From positions 1 to 25,744 of IMG/VR virus record IMGVR_UViG_3300021964_000456: 25,744 nucleotides of DNA. The stretch is one strand, 5' to 3'. Below, piece after piece: positions 8,666-15,916 of this stretch. The translations under genes were made by a program, and so were the position numbers. Position 1 is the first letter of the stretch. The number at the start of each line of letters is the position of its first letter. The notes under the pieces are model-generated. The model ran no database searches. It was not told the origin of the DNA and saw only the letters and a program-made list of their open reading frames with translations. This stretch comes from a virus.

Positions 8666-11600
8666 TTAACTTACGTTAAGGGTTGCAACAGCATGAATTG
8701 CAGTTGTAGTATAAACAATATAATCAATTCTGTCAACTGATCCTGCAGCAGTAGACAATGTAGGTGCAGTGCCACCAGCAAATTTCCAGTATGTACCAAA
8801 GGATAATGTTCTTGATCCTGTACCATCCTGTACTACAAAAATACTGCCTGTCTGACCTGCATCAATGTTTGTTGGATTGGCAAGTGTACGGTTGCCACCA
8901 AGCGTCACAGAGAAGTTCTGATTAGCATCAAAATTAGGCGTGATAGTTGCGCCGTCTGTTAGTGTACCAATGTCTGCTTTAGCTGCTTTGGTTATGTGAA
9001 GCTGTTTGGCTGGTGACGTAGTACCAATACCGACATTGCCGCTGCTGTTAATACGCATACGTTCTGTATTGTTCACGCTAAATGAATGTATTCCAGAGCC
9101 AAGAACATTATTATAATTCATAACTTGACTAGATTCAGTCATAGTTATCTTACCGACACTCAGACCATCTGACGTGCGTGCCAAGTCAAACTGCCCATTC
9201 GAGCCAGTTGAACCCGACTTGAGAATACCATTAGCCGTCACTGTGCCGCTGGTGTCGATACGCATACGTTCAGTGCCACCGGTAAGCCAACGATGTATTC
9301 GTGCCACTCCAGCATTATTAGCGTAAGCGGCATTATACCAAACGCCATCAGCATCAGTGCCTACATTTAACGCTTGTCCAGCAGTTGAGCTTCCAATAAC
9401 CGCACCGGTTGTCATATTCCCAGATGTTGCTGGACTAGCTGCTGCGCCTTGTGAAACAAACAGCTTTGCACCAAGCGTTGTAGTGGTGTTAATACCGACG
9501 TTGCCATTGCCATCTATACGCATACGTTCAGCCATAGAAAGAGCCGAACCAGCAGCACCATTAGGCGGTGCAGTTTGTATAGCTAATTCACCAGCAGTAT
9601 TTCTTAATACCCAACCACCCTGAGAAGCTACAGAGTTTTTCCAACCACCATTAAAGTAGGCACCACCGGCAAAATAGTCGCCATCGCTGCTTACTATAGC
9701 ACCTCCCGCATTGACGTTAAATCTTGCAAGAGGTGACGTAGTACCAATACCTAAATTGCCGGTGCTATCAACAACAACGTCAACAGAAGTTGTCGGCGTT
9801 CCGCCTCTGCCAATATAGAAATAGTCCGACGAAGGATGCTTACCTGCGTGGAACCATGAGCCAGTACCATTTCTATATGTAAAGGCAGGAAAAGTTCCAC
9901 CAAGTGCGGCAACAACATCACTTGAACCGCCTGTCGCAATATCTAGTTTGCCATCAGGTGACGAAGTACCAATACCGACGTTGCCACCGTTAAAGAACGT
10001 AATGCCAGAACTTCTAACGGCACCAGTTAAAGTTCCAGAGCCGTTGCGGACTGCTAGTTCAATGTTGTTGCTTGCATCCATAAACAAGCCGCTGTCATTA
10101 GCAACGCCAACCGTTTGCCCATTGATAATCCATCCAGCAGAAGCAGCCGTTCTTTGTACGTTTAAATTGCCATCAGGTGCCGTAGTACCAATACCGACGT
10201 TGCCCGCGCTATCGATAAGTATGCGTGTGCTGTTATTATAGCCACGAATCTGAAGGTCATTTTCGCTAGTGTCGTAATAAAGACCAGCGCGTACAGTATC
10301 TGCGATATCGCCTAAATAAATCGCAGCATCGCCGCCACTTGGACCAACAGTGAGCGTCTCAGCAACCGTGCCATTTTGTCTAAATCGAAGGCTTGATGTG
10401 CCGTCGAGGACGTGAAACTTAGTTGCTGGTGAAGCAATACCAATACCGACGTTGCCACTGCTGTCAATTGTCAAACGTGGTACCACTGCTGTGGCATCTC
10501 TGATATAGAATTTGCCTCCAAGAGCAGTAACAGAATAATCTTGCGACGTATCAGTTTCTTCAAGATAAAGAACAGGACCACTGCCTGATAATTTTAGCTT
10601 TGGTGCATAAGCTAGATCAGTGGTGTCGCTAGTTGTACCAATAAGCACATTGCCGCTGCTGTTGATACGGAGGCGTTCTGTGTTGTTAACGCTAAATGAA
10701 TGTATGCCAGAACCAAGAACATTATTATAATTCATAACTTGACTAGATTCAGTCATAGTTATTTTACCAACACTCAAACCATCAGAAGTTCGTCCTAAGT
10801 CAAACTGCCCATTTGAGCCAGTTGAACCCGACTTGACAACACCATTAGCCGTAAATGTACCACCAACAGAAGCTGAAGTTACTACTGTTAGTGTGTTAAA
10901 TGTGCCACTATCAGCAGAAACATTTCCTTCAATTATTCCATTGATTGAAGTAATTGAATCAAGGTTTATTTGTGTTAGTGCAGAAACTGCAGCTACTTCA
11001 GTAACTGTAGCAGCAGATACTCCAGCAATTAGAAGTTCATCTGTATCAATATTAGTAGCTGAAACAATACCAAATAAAGCTGATCCTGTAACTGCTAGTG
11101 CAGTACTTACAGATACTGAACCAAAGTTTTGATTTGCACTTACAGCAACTGTACCACTAACTGGTATAGTAGTTGTTACTGCAGCATCTATAGTTAGTTT
11201 AATACCTGTACCAGCCGTAATAGCTTTTACTGTACCACCTTCTGCAGATGGAACATTAACAAGTCCTGAACCATCGCCAACAAAAAATCCTGCACTAACT
11301 ACATTATTAAATGTAGCATCTGTAGCTGATATTTTAGTTGCATTAATTGTTCCAGTAACGCTTAGTGATGCAGGACTAAACTGACCTGCAATAACTAGAT
11401 TACCACCAACTGAAACATTTGAACTAAAGTCACCAGTTGTACCAGCAAAAGTACCACCAGTAAATGTATTAGCTGTTACACCTGAAACACTGACACTTGT
11501 TGCTGCACCAGCACTTACAACCTGTCCTACAGAATTTATTTCTATATTAGTTGCTGGACCATATGAAGCTGATACAACTCCAGTAGGATTAAGAGCAATA

Positions 11601-11941
11601 GTAGGATTACCTTCAGTTCCATCAGCATTAGTAATTGAAACACCTGTACCACCTGTAAGTGTTCTTCCATAAACATTACCACCACTTACAGCAATGATAC
11701 CTGTAGCACCTGTTAAGTCAGCAATATTATTTAGTGCTGAAGCATTTGCCGTAAGAGTAACACCATTTAATTGAAAAGTACCATCAATATTTACAGCACT
11801 CTGGCTAAGTTGTAAAGCTGAATTATTTCCTTGTCCATCCTGTACAGTTTGTACTGAAGCAGTTAATCCATTATTACCACTACCAACCTGTAAGAGTTGT
11901 TTATAAGTATTAGCAATTTGTGTTCCGGTAAGTGTAGCCAT
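8666..11941 (-). CDS. Long repetitive tail fibre, 1091 aa
   Basis: This 1091-residue protein begins MATLTGTQIANTYKQLLQVG, an N-terminus I associate with virion-attached phage fibres. Residues 1 to about 365 are Ser/Thr/Val-rich beta repeats. From about 430 onward there are several copies of the 'GNVGIGTTSP' motif, often after 'ERMRIDSSG', known from trimeric fibres and adhesins. The C-terminal part (about 995-1091) has FSVTLGGNRTLANPTN, DAGQTGSIFVVQDGTGSRTL and WKFAGGTAPTLS, a common fibre end domain. I see no peptidase S74 self-cleaving chaperone at the end, although the repeats often accompany one. A 206-bp in-frame duplication flanks the middle section. Base composition shifts near 10,850, suggesting a chimeric gene. 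Probable role: host receptor binding. Confidence 0.85.
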   Translation of the reverse strand: MATLTGTQIANTYKQLLQVGSGNNGLTASVQTVQDGQGNNSALQLSQSAVNIDGTFQLNGVTLTANASALNNIADLTGATGIIAVSGGNVYGRTLTGGTGVSITNADGTEGNPTIALNPTGVVSASYGPATNIEINSVGQVVSAGAATSVSVSGVTANTFTGGTFAGTTGDFSSNVSVGGNLVIAGQFSPASLSVTGTINATKISATDATFNNVVSAGFFVGDGSGLVNVPSAEGGTVKAITAGTGIKLTIDAAVTTTIPVSGTVAVSANQNFGSVSVSTALAVTGSALFGIVSATNIDTDELLIAGVSAATVTEVAAVSALTQINLDSITSINGIIEGNVSADSGTFNTLTVVTSASVGGTFTANGVVKSGSTGSNGQFDLGRTSDGLSVGKITMTESSQVMNYNNVLGSGIHSFSVNNTERLRINSSGNVLIGTTSDTTDLAYAPKLKLSGSGPVLYLEETDTSQDYSVTALGGKFYIRDATAVVPRLTIDSSGNVGIGIASPATKFHVLDGTSSLRFRQNGTVAETLTVGPSGGDAAIYLGDIADTVRAGLYYDTSENDLQIRGYNNSTRILIDSAGNVGIGTTAPDGNLNVQRTAASAGWIINGQTVGVANDSGLFMDASNNIELAVRNGSGTLTGAVRSSGITFFNGGNVGIGTSSPDGKLDIATGGSSDVVAALGGTFPAFTYRNGTGSWFHAGKHPSSDYFYIGRGGTPTTSVDVVVDSTGNLGIGTTSPLARFNVNAGGAIVSSDGDYFAGGAYFNGGWKNSVASQGGWVLRNTAGELAIQTAPPNGAAGSALSMAERMRIDGNGNVGINTTTTLGAKLFVSQGAAASPATSGNMTTGAVIGSSTAGQALNVGTDADGVWYNAAYANNAGVARIHRWLTGGTERMRIDTSGTVTANGILKSGSTGSNGQFDLARTSDGLSVGKITMTESSQVMNYNNVLGSGIHSFSVNNTERMRINSSGNVGIGTTSPAKQLHITKAAKADIGTLTDGATITPNFDANQNFSVTLGGNRTLANPTNIDAGQTGSIFVVQDGTGSRTLSFGTYWKFAGGTAPTLSTAAGSVDRIDYIVYTTTAIHAVATLNVS
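9033..9238 (-). repeat. Direct repeat copy A within tail fibre gene
   Basis: This 206-base stretch matches 10647-10852 in the same orientation, exactly 1614 bases (538 codons) apart, so the two copies are in frame. My hand alignment finds about 19 mismatches and no gaps. Both copies encode KSGSTGSNGQFDL, then VGKITMTESSQVMNYNNVLG and the start of a GNVGIGT repeat (residues about 902-970). Confidence 0.9.
10647..10852 (-). repeat. Direct repeat copy B within tail fibre gene
   Basis: This is the partner of the copy at 9033-9238 (residues about 364-432 of the fibre), roughly 91 percent identical by hand count. It sits at the point where the AT-rich N-terminal coding region gives way to the G+C-richer section, and so may mark a recombination junction. 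Confidence 0.9.
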
Positions 11942-12219
11942 TATATACTATTCCAATAGTTGTCAGTGTCTTCCCAAATTAGTGTAGCATTTTCCCAATC
12001 AACTGCTCGTTCAGCATTAAGTTCTGGACGTGGATTGCGAATTGCTGGATTATCTCGTACATCAGGTGTACGGTTTTGTGGATGATTTTTTAGATCATAT
12101 GCACCTTCATAGTCAGTAGGACAAACAAGCATTCCATAACTGTTAAGTTTCATTACACGGTGTGGATACACAAATCCACAAGTATCACATACCGCTAAAG
12201 CTCTTTTAGTGCTTGCCAT
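11941..12219 (-). CDS. Zinc-ribbon-like small structural protein, 92 aa
   Basis: This 92-residue protein has CDTCGF (Cys11, Cys14) near the N-terminus and then LVCPTD (Cys33). The last ligand position of a CxxC pair is Asp36 instead of Cys; His20 lies between. A C-terminal tail follows with HPQNRTPDVRDNPAIRNPRPE. The pattern 'CxxCGF..., G..VCP.., HPQ' is one I know from small zinc-ribbon proteins encoded between neck and tail genes of phages, where two CxxC pairs are usual. Zinc binding with three Cys plus Asp or His is plausible but unproven. It ends in a TAATG overlap with the tail fibre start, so it is probably made together with the fibre and may help to join it to the tail. Confidence 0.72.
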   Translation of the reverse strand: MASTKRALAVCDTCGFVYPHRVMKLNSYGMLVCPTDYEGAYDLKNHPQNRTPDVRDNPAIRNPRPELNAERAVDWENATLIWEDTDNYWNSI

Positions 12220-12224
12220 AATTA

Positions 12225-12899
12225 TTAAACTCTATTTAGATTTGGCACTATACGTAGATTTGCTCTTTCTTTATCTTCATCCATAGCCCTAGCTAGACGT
12301 TCTTCATACTCAGCTTTAATAAACTGAATACGTCCACCCTCAATACCGGGACGTTTCATTGACATAAAGTAAGATAGTCCTGCAGTAAGACAGGGATAAA
12401 AACGTCTAGAAATATCTGCAGTCTGCACTGCTGATTTATTTACATCTTGAGTATAACGCACTTGTTCAATTTTTAAAAGGTCTGTTGTATTCTCTGGAAT
12501 AGGCCAGAGATACATTGTTGGATTATCACGATTACGACGAATAGCATACTGTGATGGACGACCTGTCTGACCTTTACGTGGTATCTTGAGATATTCTTCC
12601 ATTGTAATACGTTCTAGTTGAAGATCAGTATCATCACGATTAAGAACAACTTCAAGAACATCTACAGTGCTAGAAGCTAGAGCATAGGCTGTTACACTGG
12701 TTGAAACAGAAACTGTAGTTGTATTAGCAGTCCAGAGCAGTATACCACGATTCTGCCAATCCTGTAGCAAAAGATTAATTGAACGACGAGCAGACTTAGG
12801 ATCATGTCCTAGTGTCTGTTCTCCACCAATCATCTCCATTGCTTCTTGAATAACTTCATCAATATCCATTGAGAAGTTATATGTACCGCTAGTAGTCAT
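12225..12899 (-). CDS. Head-tail adaptor, P22 gp4-like
   Basis: This 224-residue protein has helices at the N-terminus (VIQEAMEMIGGEQTLGHDPK) followed by SARRSINLLLQDWQNRGILLW. Its body contains VLEVVLNRDDTDLQLERITMEEY and ends with a helical KAEYEERLARAMDEDKERANL. This layout (helical bundle, beta insertion, C-terminal helix with basic tail) matches the P22 gp4 family, which binds below the portal ring and closes the DNA-filled head. 'RRSINLLLQDWQNRGILLW' is a recurrent family signature. The gene starts in a TAATG overlap-type junction at 12899 near the basic protein cluster. A second adaptor-like gene lies at 16103-16759, so this is probably the one nearest the tail. Confidence 0.78.
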   Translation of the reverse strand: MTTSGTYNFSMDIDEVIQEAMEMIGGEQTLGHDPKSARRSINLLLQDWQNRGILLWTANTTTVSVSTSVTAYALASSTVDVLEVVLNRDDTDLQLERITMEEYLKIPRKGQTGRPSQYAIRRNRDNPTMYLWPIPENTTDLLKIEQVRYTQDVNKSAVQTADISRRFYPCLTAGLSYFMSMKRPGIEGGRIQFIKAEYEERLARAMDEDKERANLRIVPNLNRV

Positions 12900-13102
12900 T
12901 ATTTTTTACCTTTTGCTAACATAACAGACATTTTTTGACCTGCTTTGTTTTTTGCTGTAGAAGACAAATCTTTAAAATGAACGACCTTTTTAGAAGTTTT
13001 AGTATGTGTCTTTCCAGTATGAATTGATCCATCAGGCATTTTGTGAACATCACCCTTAAATGGAACACCTGTTTTAGAAAAGTGTAACATTCCTTTAGCC
13101 AT
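12899..13102 (-). CDS. Small basic His-containing protein, 67 aa
   Basis: This 67-residue protein (MAKGMLHFSKTGVPFKGDVH...) has 15 Lys, three acidic residues and five His. It looks disordered except for a possible short beta segment around VHKMPDGSIHTGKTHT. It overlaps the end of the 35-aa basic gene by eight bases, and its stop overlaps the start of the adaptor gene (TAATG), with AAAGG before that start. Similar 'MPDG..HTGKTHT' small proteins occur in phages, to my memory, without known function. It belongs to the basic cluster discussed under findings. Confidence 0.75.
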   Translation of the reverse strand: MAKGMLHFSKTGVPFKGDVHKMPDGSIHTGKTHTKTSKKVVHFKDLSSTAKNKAGQKMSVMLAKGKK

Positions 13103-13202
13103 TTTTCTTAGTACCCTTATTCTTTTTAATAGATGCTTTTTTTCTTTTCTTAGATGGTGGTTTAGTAATTTGTTGTTTTATATTAGAACGACCTATAGCC
13201 AT
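13095..13202 (-). CDS. Very small basic protein, 35 aa
   Basis: A 35-codon frame starts at the ATG at 13202 and encodes MAIGRSNIKQQITKPPSKKR followed by more Lys. It has 13 Lys/Arg and no acidic residue. The stop overlaps the start of the next gene by eight bases (ATGGCTAA). I recall small 'MAIGRS.I..QI.KPP' proteins from marine phages, which supports this being real. The ribosome binding site is weak, so expression may depend on coupling. It looks like a short nucleic-acid-binding peptide, but no function is known. Confidence 0.68.
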   Translation of the reverse strand: MAIGRSNIKQQITKPPSKKRKKASIKKNKGTKKNG

Positions 13203-13248
13203 TTTATTAACTTACTGTGCTTAATATTTTTTTTCATTTTATTAATTC

Positions 13249-13545
13249 TTAACATCTCCAACGTTTACGTGCTTGACGCAAACGACTATTAGGGTCTTTA
13301 GCTGCTTTAGGAAACTTTTTCATTTGACCGGCTGATCTAGCACAATATGATTTACGTCTAGCTGCACGTTTACCAGTAGGCTTCTTTTCAGTCACAGCAG
13401 TCTTCAGCTTAGAGCCGGGATTTTGTCTACGGTATTTAGCAACACCCTTAGCTGTCATACCAGCACCAGATTTAGTGGGACGTTTATCACCACTCTTGAT
13501 GCTCATTCCCTTCATACCCTTACCTGTGCGTTTACGTACAGCCAT
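13249..13545 (-). CDS. Conserved basic protein, DUF6321-like, 98 aa
   Basis: This 98-residue protein has 33 Lys/Arg against three acidic residues. Its core reads MTAKGVAKYRRQNPGSKLKT (residues 30-49), then RAARRKSYCARSAGQMKK, then AKDPNSRLRQARKRWRC at the end. This succession (GVAKYRR.NPGSKL, RRKS.CAR..GM, DPNSR...A..RW.C) matches, as I remember it, the DUF6321 family of small proteins in cyanophages and other marine viruses; the accession should be checked. The family function is unknown. The charge and conserved Cys suggest DNA contact or packaging, by inference. AGGAG lies eight bases upstream and the start overlaps the preceding stop (TAATG). Confidence 0.82.
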   Translation of the reverse strand: MAVRKRTGKGMKGMSIKSGDKRPTKSGAGMTAKGVAKYRRQNPGSKLKTAVTEKKPTGKRAARRKSYCARSAGQMKKFPKAAKDPNSRLRQARKRWRC

Positions 13546-13793
13546 TATTTAACTCTCCTAAATCTCTTTGTTTTTTTCGCTATTTTTTTTGGCTGCTTCA
13601 CGAACTGTTTCCCTGCAGCACTCCCACGCCTCTTTGCTCTTGTGGTCGCTGCATACTCCGCACTCGACATAGCCTTGATAGCCTTTTCTGGAAGATATCT
13701 CTCTCCGGTCTTTCCAGAAGGTTTTCCTGACTTGGTTCGCCATTTTTGTTTAGTCCATGCTTTTAGGCTGCGCTGTGACTTTTTAAGAGCCAC
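13545..13793 (-). CDS. Conserved basic protein, 82 aa, GTG start
   Basis: This 82-residue protein carries 28 Lys/Arg and three Glu. It starts MALKKSQRSLKAWTKQKWRT and continues with GERYLPEKAIKAMSSAEYAA and a Lys-rich end. The pattern 'LKKSQ.SLK.WTKQ.WRTKSGK, GERYLP.KAI..L' is widespread in marine phages and large algal viruses, from memory, as a domain of unknown function. The start is GTG at 13793, with AGGA seven bases upstream, right after the stop of the 34-aa gene. The end overlaps the next start as TAATG. It could bind nucleic acid given the charge and Trp pair, but this is untested. Confidence 0.8.
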   Translation of the reverse strand: MALKKSQRSLKAWTKQKWRTKSGKPSGKTGERYLPEKAIKAMSSAEYAATTRAKRRGSAAGKQFVKQPKKIAKKTKRFRRVK

Positions 13794-13794
13794 T

Positions 13795-13899
13795 TTATTT
13801 TCCTACAAGAGCTTTTGCTGCTGCTTTGCAACGTGTAGAAATAACTTTTAAAACACGTACAATAACATGCACTAAACAAATTTTACAATTACAGTTCAT
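13795..13899 (-). CDS. Tiny Cys-rich peptide with CxCxxC, 34 aa
   Basis: A 34-codon frame starts with the ATG at 13899, which overlaps the preceding stop as TAATG, and ends one base before the GTG start of the next gene. The product begins [20 protein letters not shown] and has Cys3, Cys5, Cys8 and Cys24. A hydrophobic helix with interspersed Arg/Lys follows, ending in a basic AAAKALVGK tail. It has seven Lys/Arg and no acidic residue. The exact fit between its neighbours is the main argument that it is a gene. The cysteines may bind metal, and the helix may be amphipathic. No function is known to me. Confidence 0.66.
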   Translation of the reverse strand: MNCNCKICLVHVIVRVLKVISTRCKAAAKALVGK

Positions 13900-14117
13900 T
13901 ATTTATAACCTCCTCCAGCTTTTTTATACTCACTAGCTAGTAGTTGTGCCTTACGGGCTGACCATTGACCGGGATTACCTCCCTTACCACCAGCTTTTAT
14001 TTTTTCAAATAAACGCTTACGCATTGAAGGTTTAGTATAATTACCAGCCTGATTAACTTTAGACTTAGGCTTTGCGATAGTTTTTCTTGACTTTGTTTTT
14101 GGACGTTTTACTACCAT
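13899..14117 (-). CDS. Conserved basic protein, 72 aa
   Basis: This 72-residue protein has 21 Lys/Arg and two Glu. A disordered basic N-terminus (residues 1-22) precedes a conserved core: [20 protein letters not shown], then [20 protein letters not shown] and the end GGGYK. I know this core ([38 protein letters not shown]) from cyanophages and other marine phages, where its function is unknown. The ribosome binding site AAAGGA is followed by the ATG at 14117, inside the 3' end of the 59-aa gene, with a 53-base overlap. The core looks like a small folded helical domain, and a DNA-binding role is inferred only from charge. Confidence 0.82.
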   Translation of the reverse strand: MVVKRPKTKSRKTIAKPKSKVNQAGNYTKPSMRKRLFEKIKAGGKGGNPGQWSARKAQLLASEYKKAGGGYK

Positions 14118-14244
14118 TAGCTTTCCTTTTACCAGCTTTTTGAAGTGCTATAGCAATAGCTTGTTTCTGTGGTTTACCAGCTTTTACTTCTCTACGAATG
14201 TTTTCACTGATAACTTTTTGACTTTTTCCTTTTTTAAGAGGCAT
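14065..14244 (-). CDS. Small basic protein, 59 aa, overlapping its neighbour
   Basis: A 59-codon frame begins at the ATG at 14244, which overlaps the stop of the membrane protein gene (TAATG), and stops at 14065. It encodes [20 protein letters not shown] followed by [20 protein letters not shown]. It has 20 Lys/Arg and two Glu. The 'SQK.IS.NI, G.P.KQA.AIAL.KAG' pattern is a recurrent small phage helical domain, to my memory. The last 18 codons overlap the 72-aa gene in another frame and probably encode a disordered tail. The domain match and coupling make it credible; the function is unknown. Confidence 0.75.
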   Translation of the reverse strand: MPLKKGKSQKVISENIRREVKAGKPQKQAIAIALQKAGKRKANGSKTSKNKVKKNYRKA

Positions 14245-14687
14245 TATCTAGCATTCTTTACCATTGAAGCACCAAAATACATTCCAACAATAGCAGAAAG
14301 TAAATGTGTGTCTAGGGGTGTTATTACTAATCCTTTAAAAGCCTGCCACTTAATAATTTCTTGTCCCTCAGTTAAAAAAAGAAAACCGGGATTCCACTGT
14401 GTATATCCTACTGTTACTTCTATGTCAGGCCAAAAGACTGATACTATTTTAGGCCAAATAATAATTGCAGCTACTGCAGATAATGCAATAATACGCCGTG
14501 TAATTTGAAAACCTTTATTCTCATAACGTCTTGCTAAGTCAGTAGCTTTTGATTTAGCAGCTAATCCACTTATTGCTCTTTGAAAAGCATCTTGTTTAGC
14601 TTTTTGACTTTGACTCCAAATAGTCATTACTCCAGATAGTAATCCAGAGCCAAGCATTGTTATAAGTTCTAAAGGCAAACCGCCCAT
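14244..14687 (-). CDS. Membrane protein, holin candidate, 147 aa
   Basis: This 147-residue protein has probable membrane segments at about residues 6-24, 65-86 ([20 protein letters not shown]) and 127-143 ([16 protein letters not shown]). Between the first two is a basic amphipathic helix ([20 protein letters not shown]). Size and topology resemble marine phage membrane proteins that are often proposed as holins or virion membrane components. It sits inside the basic protein cluster rather than next to the lysozyme-like gene, so the lysis role is uncertain. The start is two bases after the previous stop, and its own stop overlaps the 59-aa gene start. A virion role in genome delivery is an alternative. 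Confidence 0.7.
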   Translation of the reverse strand: MGGLPLELITMLGSGLLSGVMTIWSQSQKAKQDAFQRAISGLAAKSKATDLARRYENKGFQITRRIIALSAVAAIIIWPKIVSVFWPDIEVTVGYTQWNPGFLFLTEGQEIIKWQAFKGLVITPLDTHLLSAIVGMYFGASMVKNAR

Positions 14688-14689
14688 AA

Positions 14690-14803
14690 TTAAGCTTTCA
14701 TTACCTTTCCAGCACCACGCATAGCAACACCACAGCCACGACCTATTTTACCACCAGCTTTACGATAAGTAACTTTACCACCCTTTTTCATCTTCTTCGC
14801 CAT
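14690..14803 (-). other. Internal in-frame start giving a 37-aa basic protein
   Basis: Inside the 398-aa gene, the ATG at 14803 is preceded by AAGGA four bases upstream and opens the last 37 codons (MAKKMKKGGKVTYRKAGGKI...). The product has GRGCG and a basic end, and I recall free-standing phage proteins of this type. It may be a translated short isoform or the remnant of a separate gene now fused in frame. Confidence 0.45.
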
Positions 14804-15886
14804 TATATCCTTTTTAAGATACCCACCATCTTTTTCTTGGACAGAAAAATCAAAAGCGTCATCAGAACTGTCTGCTTTTATTTTGCCAAAGGGTGTGTCA
14901 TAAGTATCAATACCACGCTCATATTTTTTACGAGGAGTGTATGTCGTAGTAGATTTTTTAGATACTGTTCCACTAGGAGCATCTTTATCAGGTCTAAAAG
15001 AAAGATCAGGTTTTTTAACAGGCTTCATTCTTTTTGCTCCAACTTCATCAGAAGTTTGAGAATCTAGTTTTCGTGCTGCACTAGCACTCATTTTACCAGT
15101 AGGTGTATCTACCTTCTTAGTAGGCTTCTTAGGGTTAAAACCTTCTTTAATATTTTTTCCATCCTTACCCCTAGTGGCTAAGTAAGTAGGAATAGCTACA
15201 CCGGATGCTACTAAGGCTGCTTTTTGAGTCTTAGTTAAACCATCTTTATATGGAATAGGTTTTCCTCTAAGTCCAGAAGACTTTGGTGGAGTCTTTGATT
15301 TTGAACCACCTTTTGTTGGTGGAGTCTTTGATTCTAAAGCTTTTTGACTCTTATTCTTATTACCCGGTCTTGATCGAAAAGGAGTTTTACTTTGTGAAGG
15401 TGCTCCCTCCATAGCTTTTTTAGCTCTTTGCTTCGTTGTGGTTGTTGGGCTTTTTGAAGTCTTTGATTTTGAACCACCTTTTGTTGGTGGAGTCTTTGAT
15501 TTTGAACCACCTTTTATAAGACTACGAACACCTTTTACAGCTTTTGCAAATTTACCAAGTGGTGTAAAACCAACTAAATTTACTGCGGTTTTAATATTAC
15601 TGCTACTAACTACAGCTCCTGCAGCTTTCTTACCAGCTTTTTTAGCTTTTGCAGGAGAAGCTCCCTTTCGGAGTGCTTGTCTTTCTGCTTTTTTACCTGC
15701 TTGATTTGCACGTTTTTCCATAGCAGTTATTGCTGTTTTACCTTTTCCTTGTCCTGCATCACGAATGGTTTTAGACGTTAAAGACCCTCTACCTCTTTTC
15801 GCTCTCATTTTTTGAAGTTCATCAAATTTTTTTGGATTACCCTGCTTTAATTTTAATTCTGATTTAGAAAGTTTACGTTCAGCCAT
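14690..15886 (-). CDS. Large basic, low-complexity protein, 398 aa
   Basis: This 398-residue protein is dominated by Lys, Ser, Thr, Gly and Pro and looks mostly disordered. Residues 1-90 are Lys/Arg-rich. About 125-215 contain repeats of GGSKSKTPPTKGGSKSKT, and about 222-240 hold a short hydrophobic segment (LVASGVAIPTYLATRG). The final 37 residues, MAKKMKKGGKVTYRKAGGKI onward, have the look of a separate small protein, with their own in-frame start and ribosome binding site. AAGGA lies seven bases before the first ATG. The composition resembles histone H1 or protamine tails, so DNA binding is a reasonable guess. It could also be an internal virion protein injected with the genome. No enzyme motif is seen. 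Confidence 0.72.
   Translation of the reverse strand: MAERKLSKSELKLKQGNPKKFDELQKMRAKRGRGSLTSKTIRDAGQGKGKTAITAMEKRANQAGKKAERQALRKGASPAKAKKAGKKAAGAVVSSSNIKTAVNLVGFTPLGKFAKAVKGVRSLIKGGSKSKTPPTKGGSKSKTSKSPTTTTKQRAKKAMEGAPSQSKTPFRSRPGNKNKSQKALESKTPPTKGGSKSKTPPKSSGLRGKPIPYKDGLTKTQKAALVASGVAIPTYLATRGKDGKNIKEGFNPKKPTKKVDTPTGKMSASAARKLDSQTSDEVGAKRMKPVKKPDLSFRPDKDAPSGTVSKKSTTTYTPRKKYERGIDTYDTPFGKIKADSSDDAFDFSVQEKDGGYLKKDIMAKKMKKGGKVTYRKAGGKIGRGCGVAMRGAGKVMKA
15285..15515 (-). repeat. Short repeats encoding GGSKSKTPPTK
   Basis: Two blocks, about 15285-15333 and 15456-15515, share a near-identical 33-base unit containing gtctttgattttgaaccacc. They encode repeated SKTPPTKGGSKSKT in the 398-aa basic protein. 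The block nearer the N-terminus has two full GGSKSKT units, the other one and a half. These are coding repeats that probably vary in number between relatives. Confidence 0.8.
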
Positions 15887-15916
15887 AATATTATCCTTAT
15901 AATTATCTTCTGTTAC

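Noticed and set aside
13193-13237. A 14-codon frame (MKKNIKHSKLIKWL) on the minus strand in the gap before the 35-aa basic gene
   Set aside because: It has no ribosome binding site, is Lys/Asn-rich as any AT-rich text would be, and overlaps the start of the 35-aa gene without a coupled stop.
13423-13851. Long open frame on the plus strand opposite the basic genes
   Set aside because: It is opposite two conserved small proteins, has no binding site, and reflects the Lys-rich complement giving Phe/Leu-rich text.
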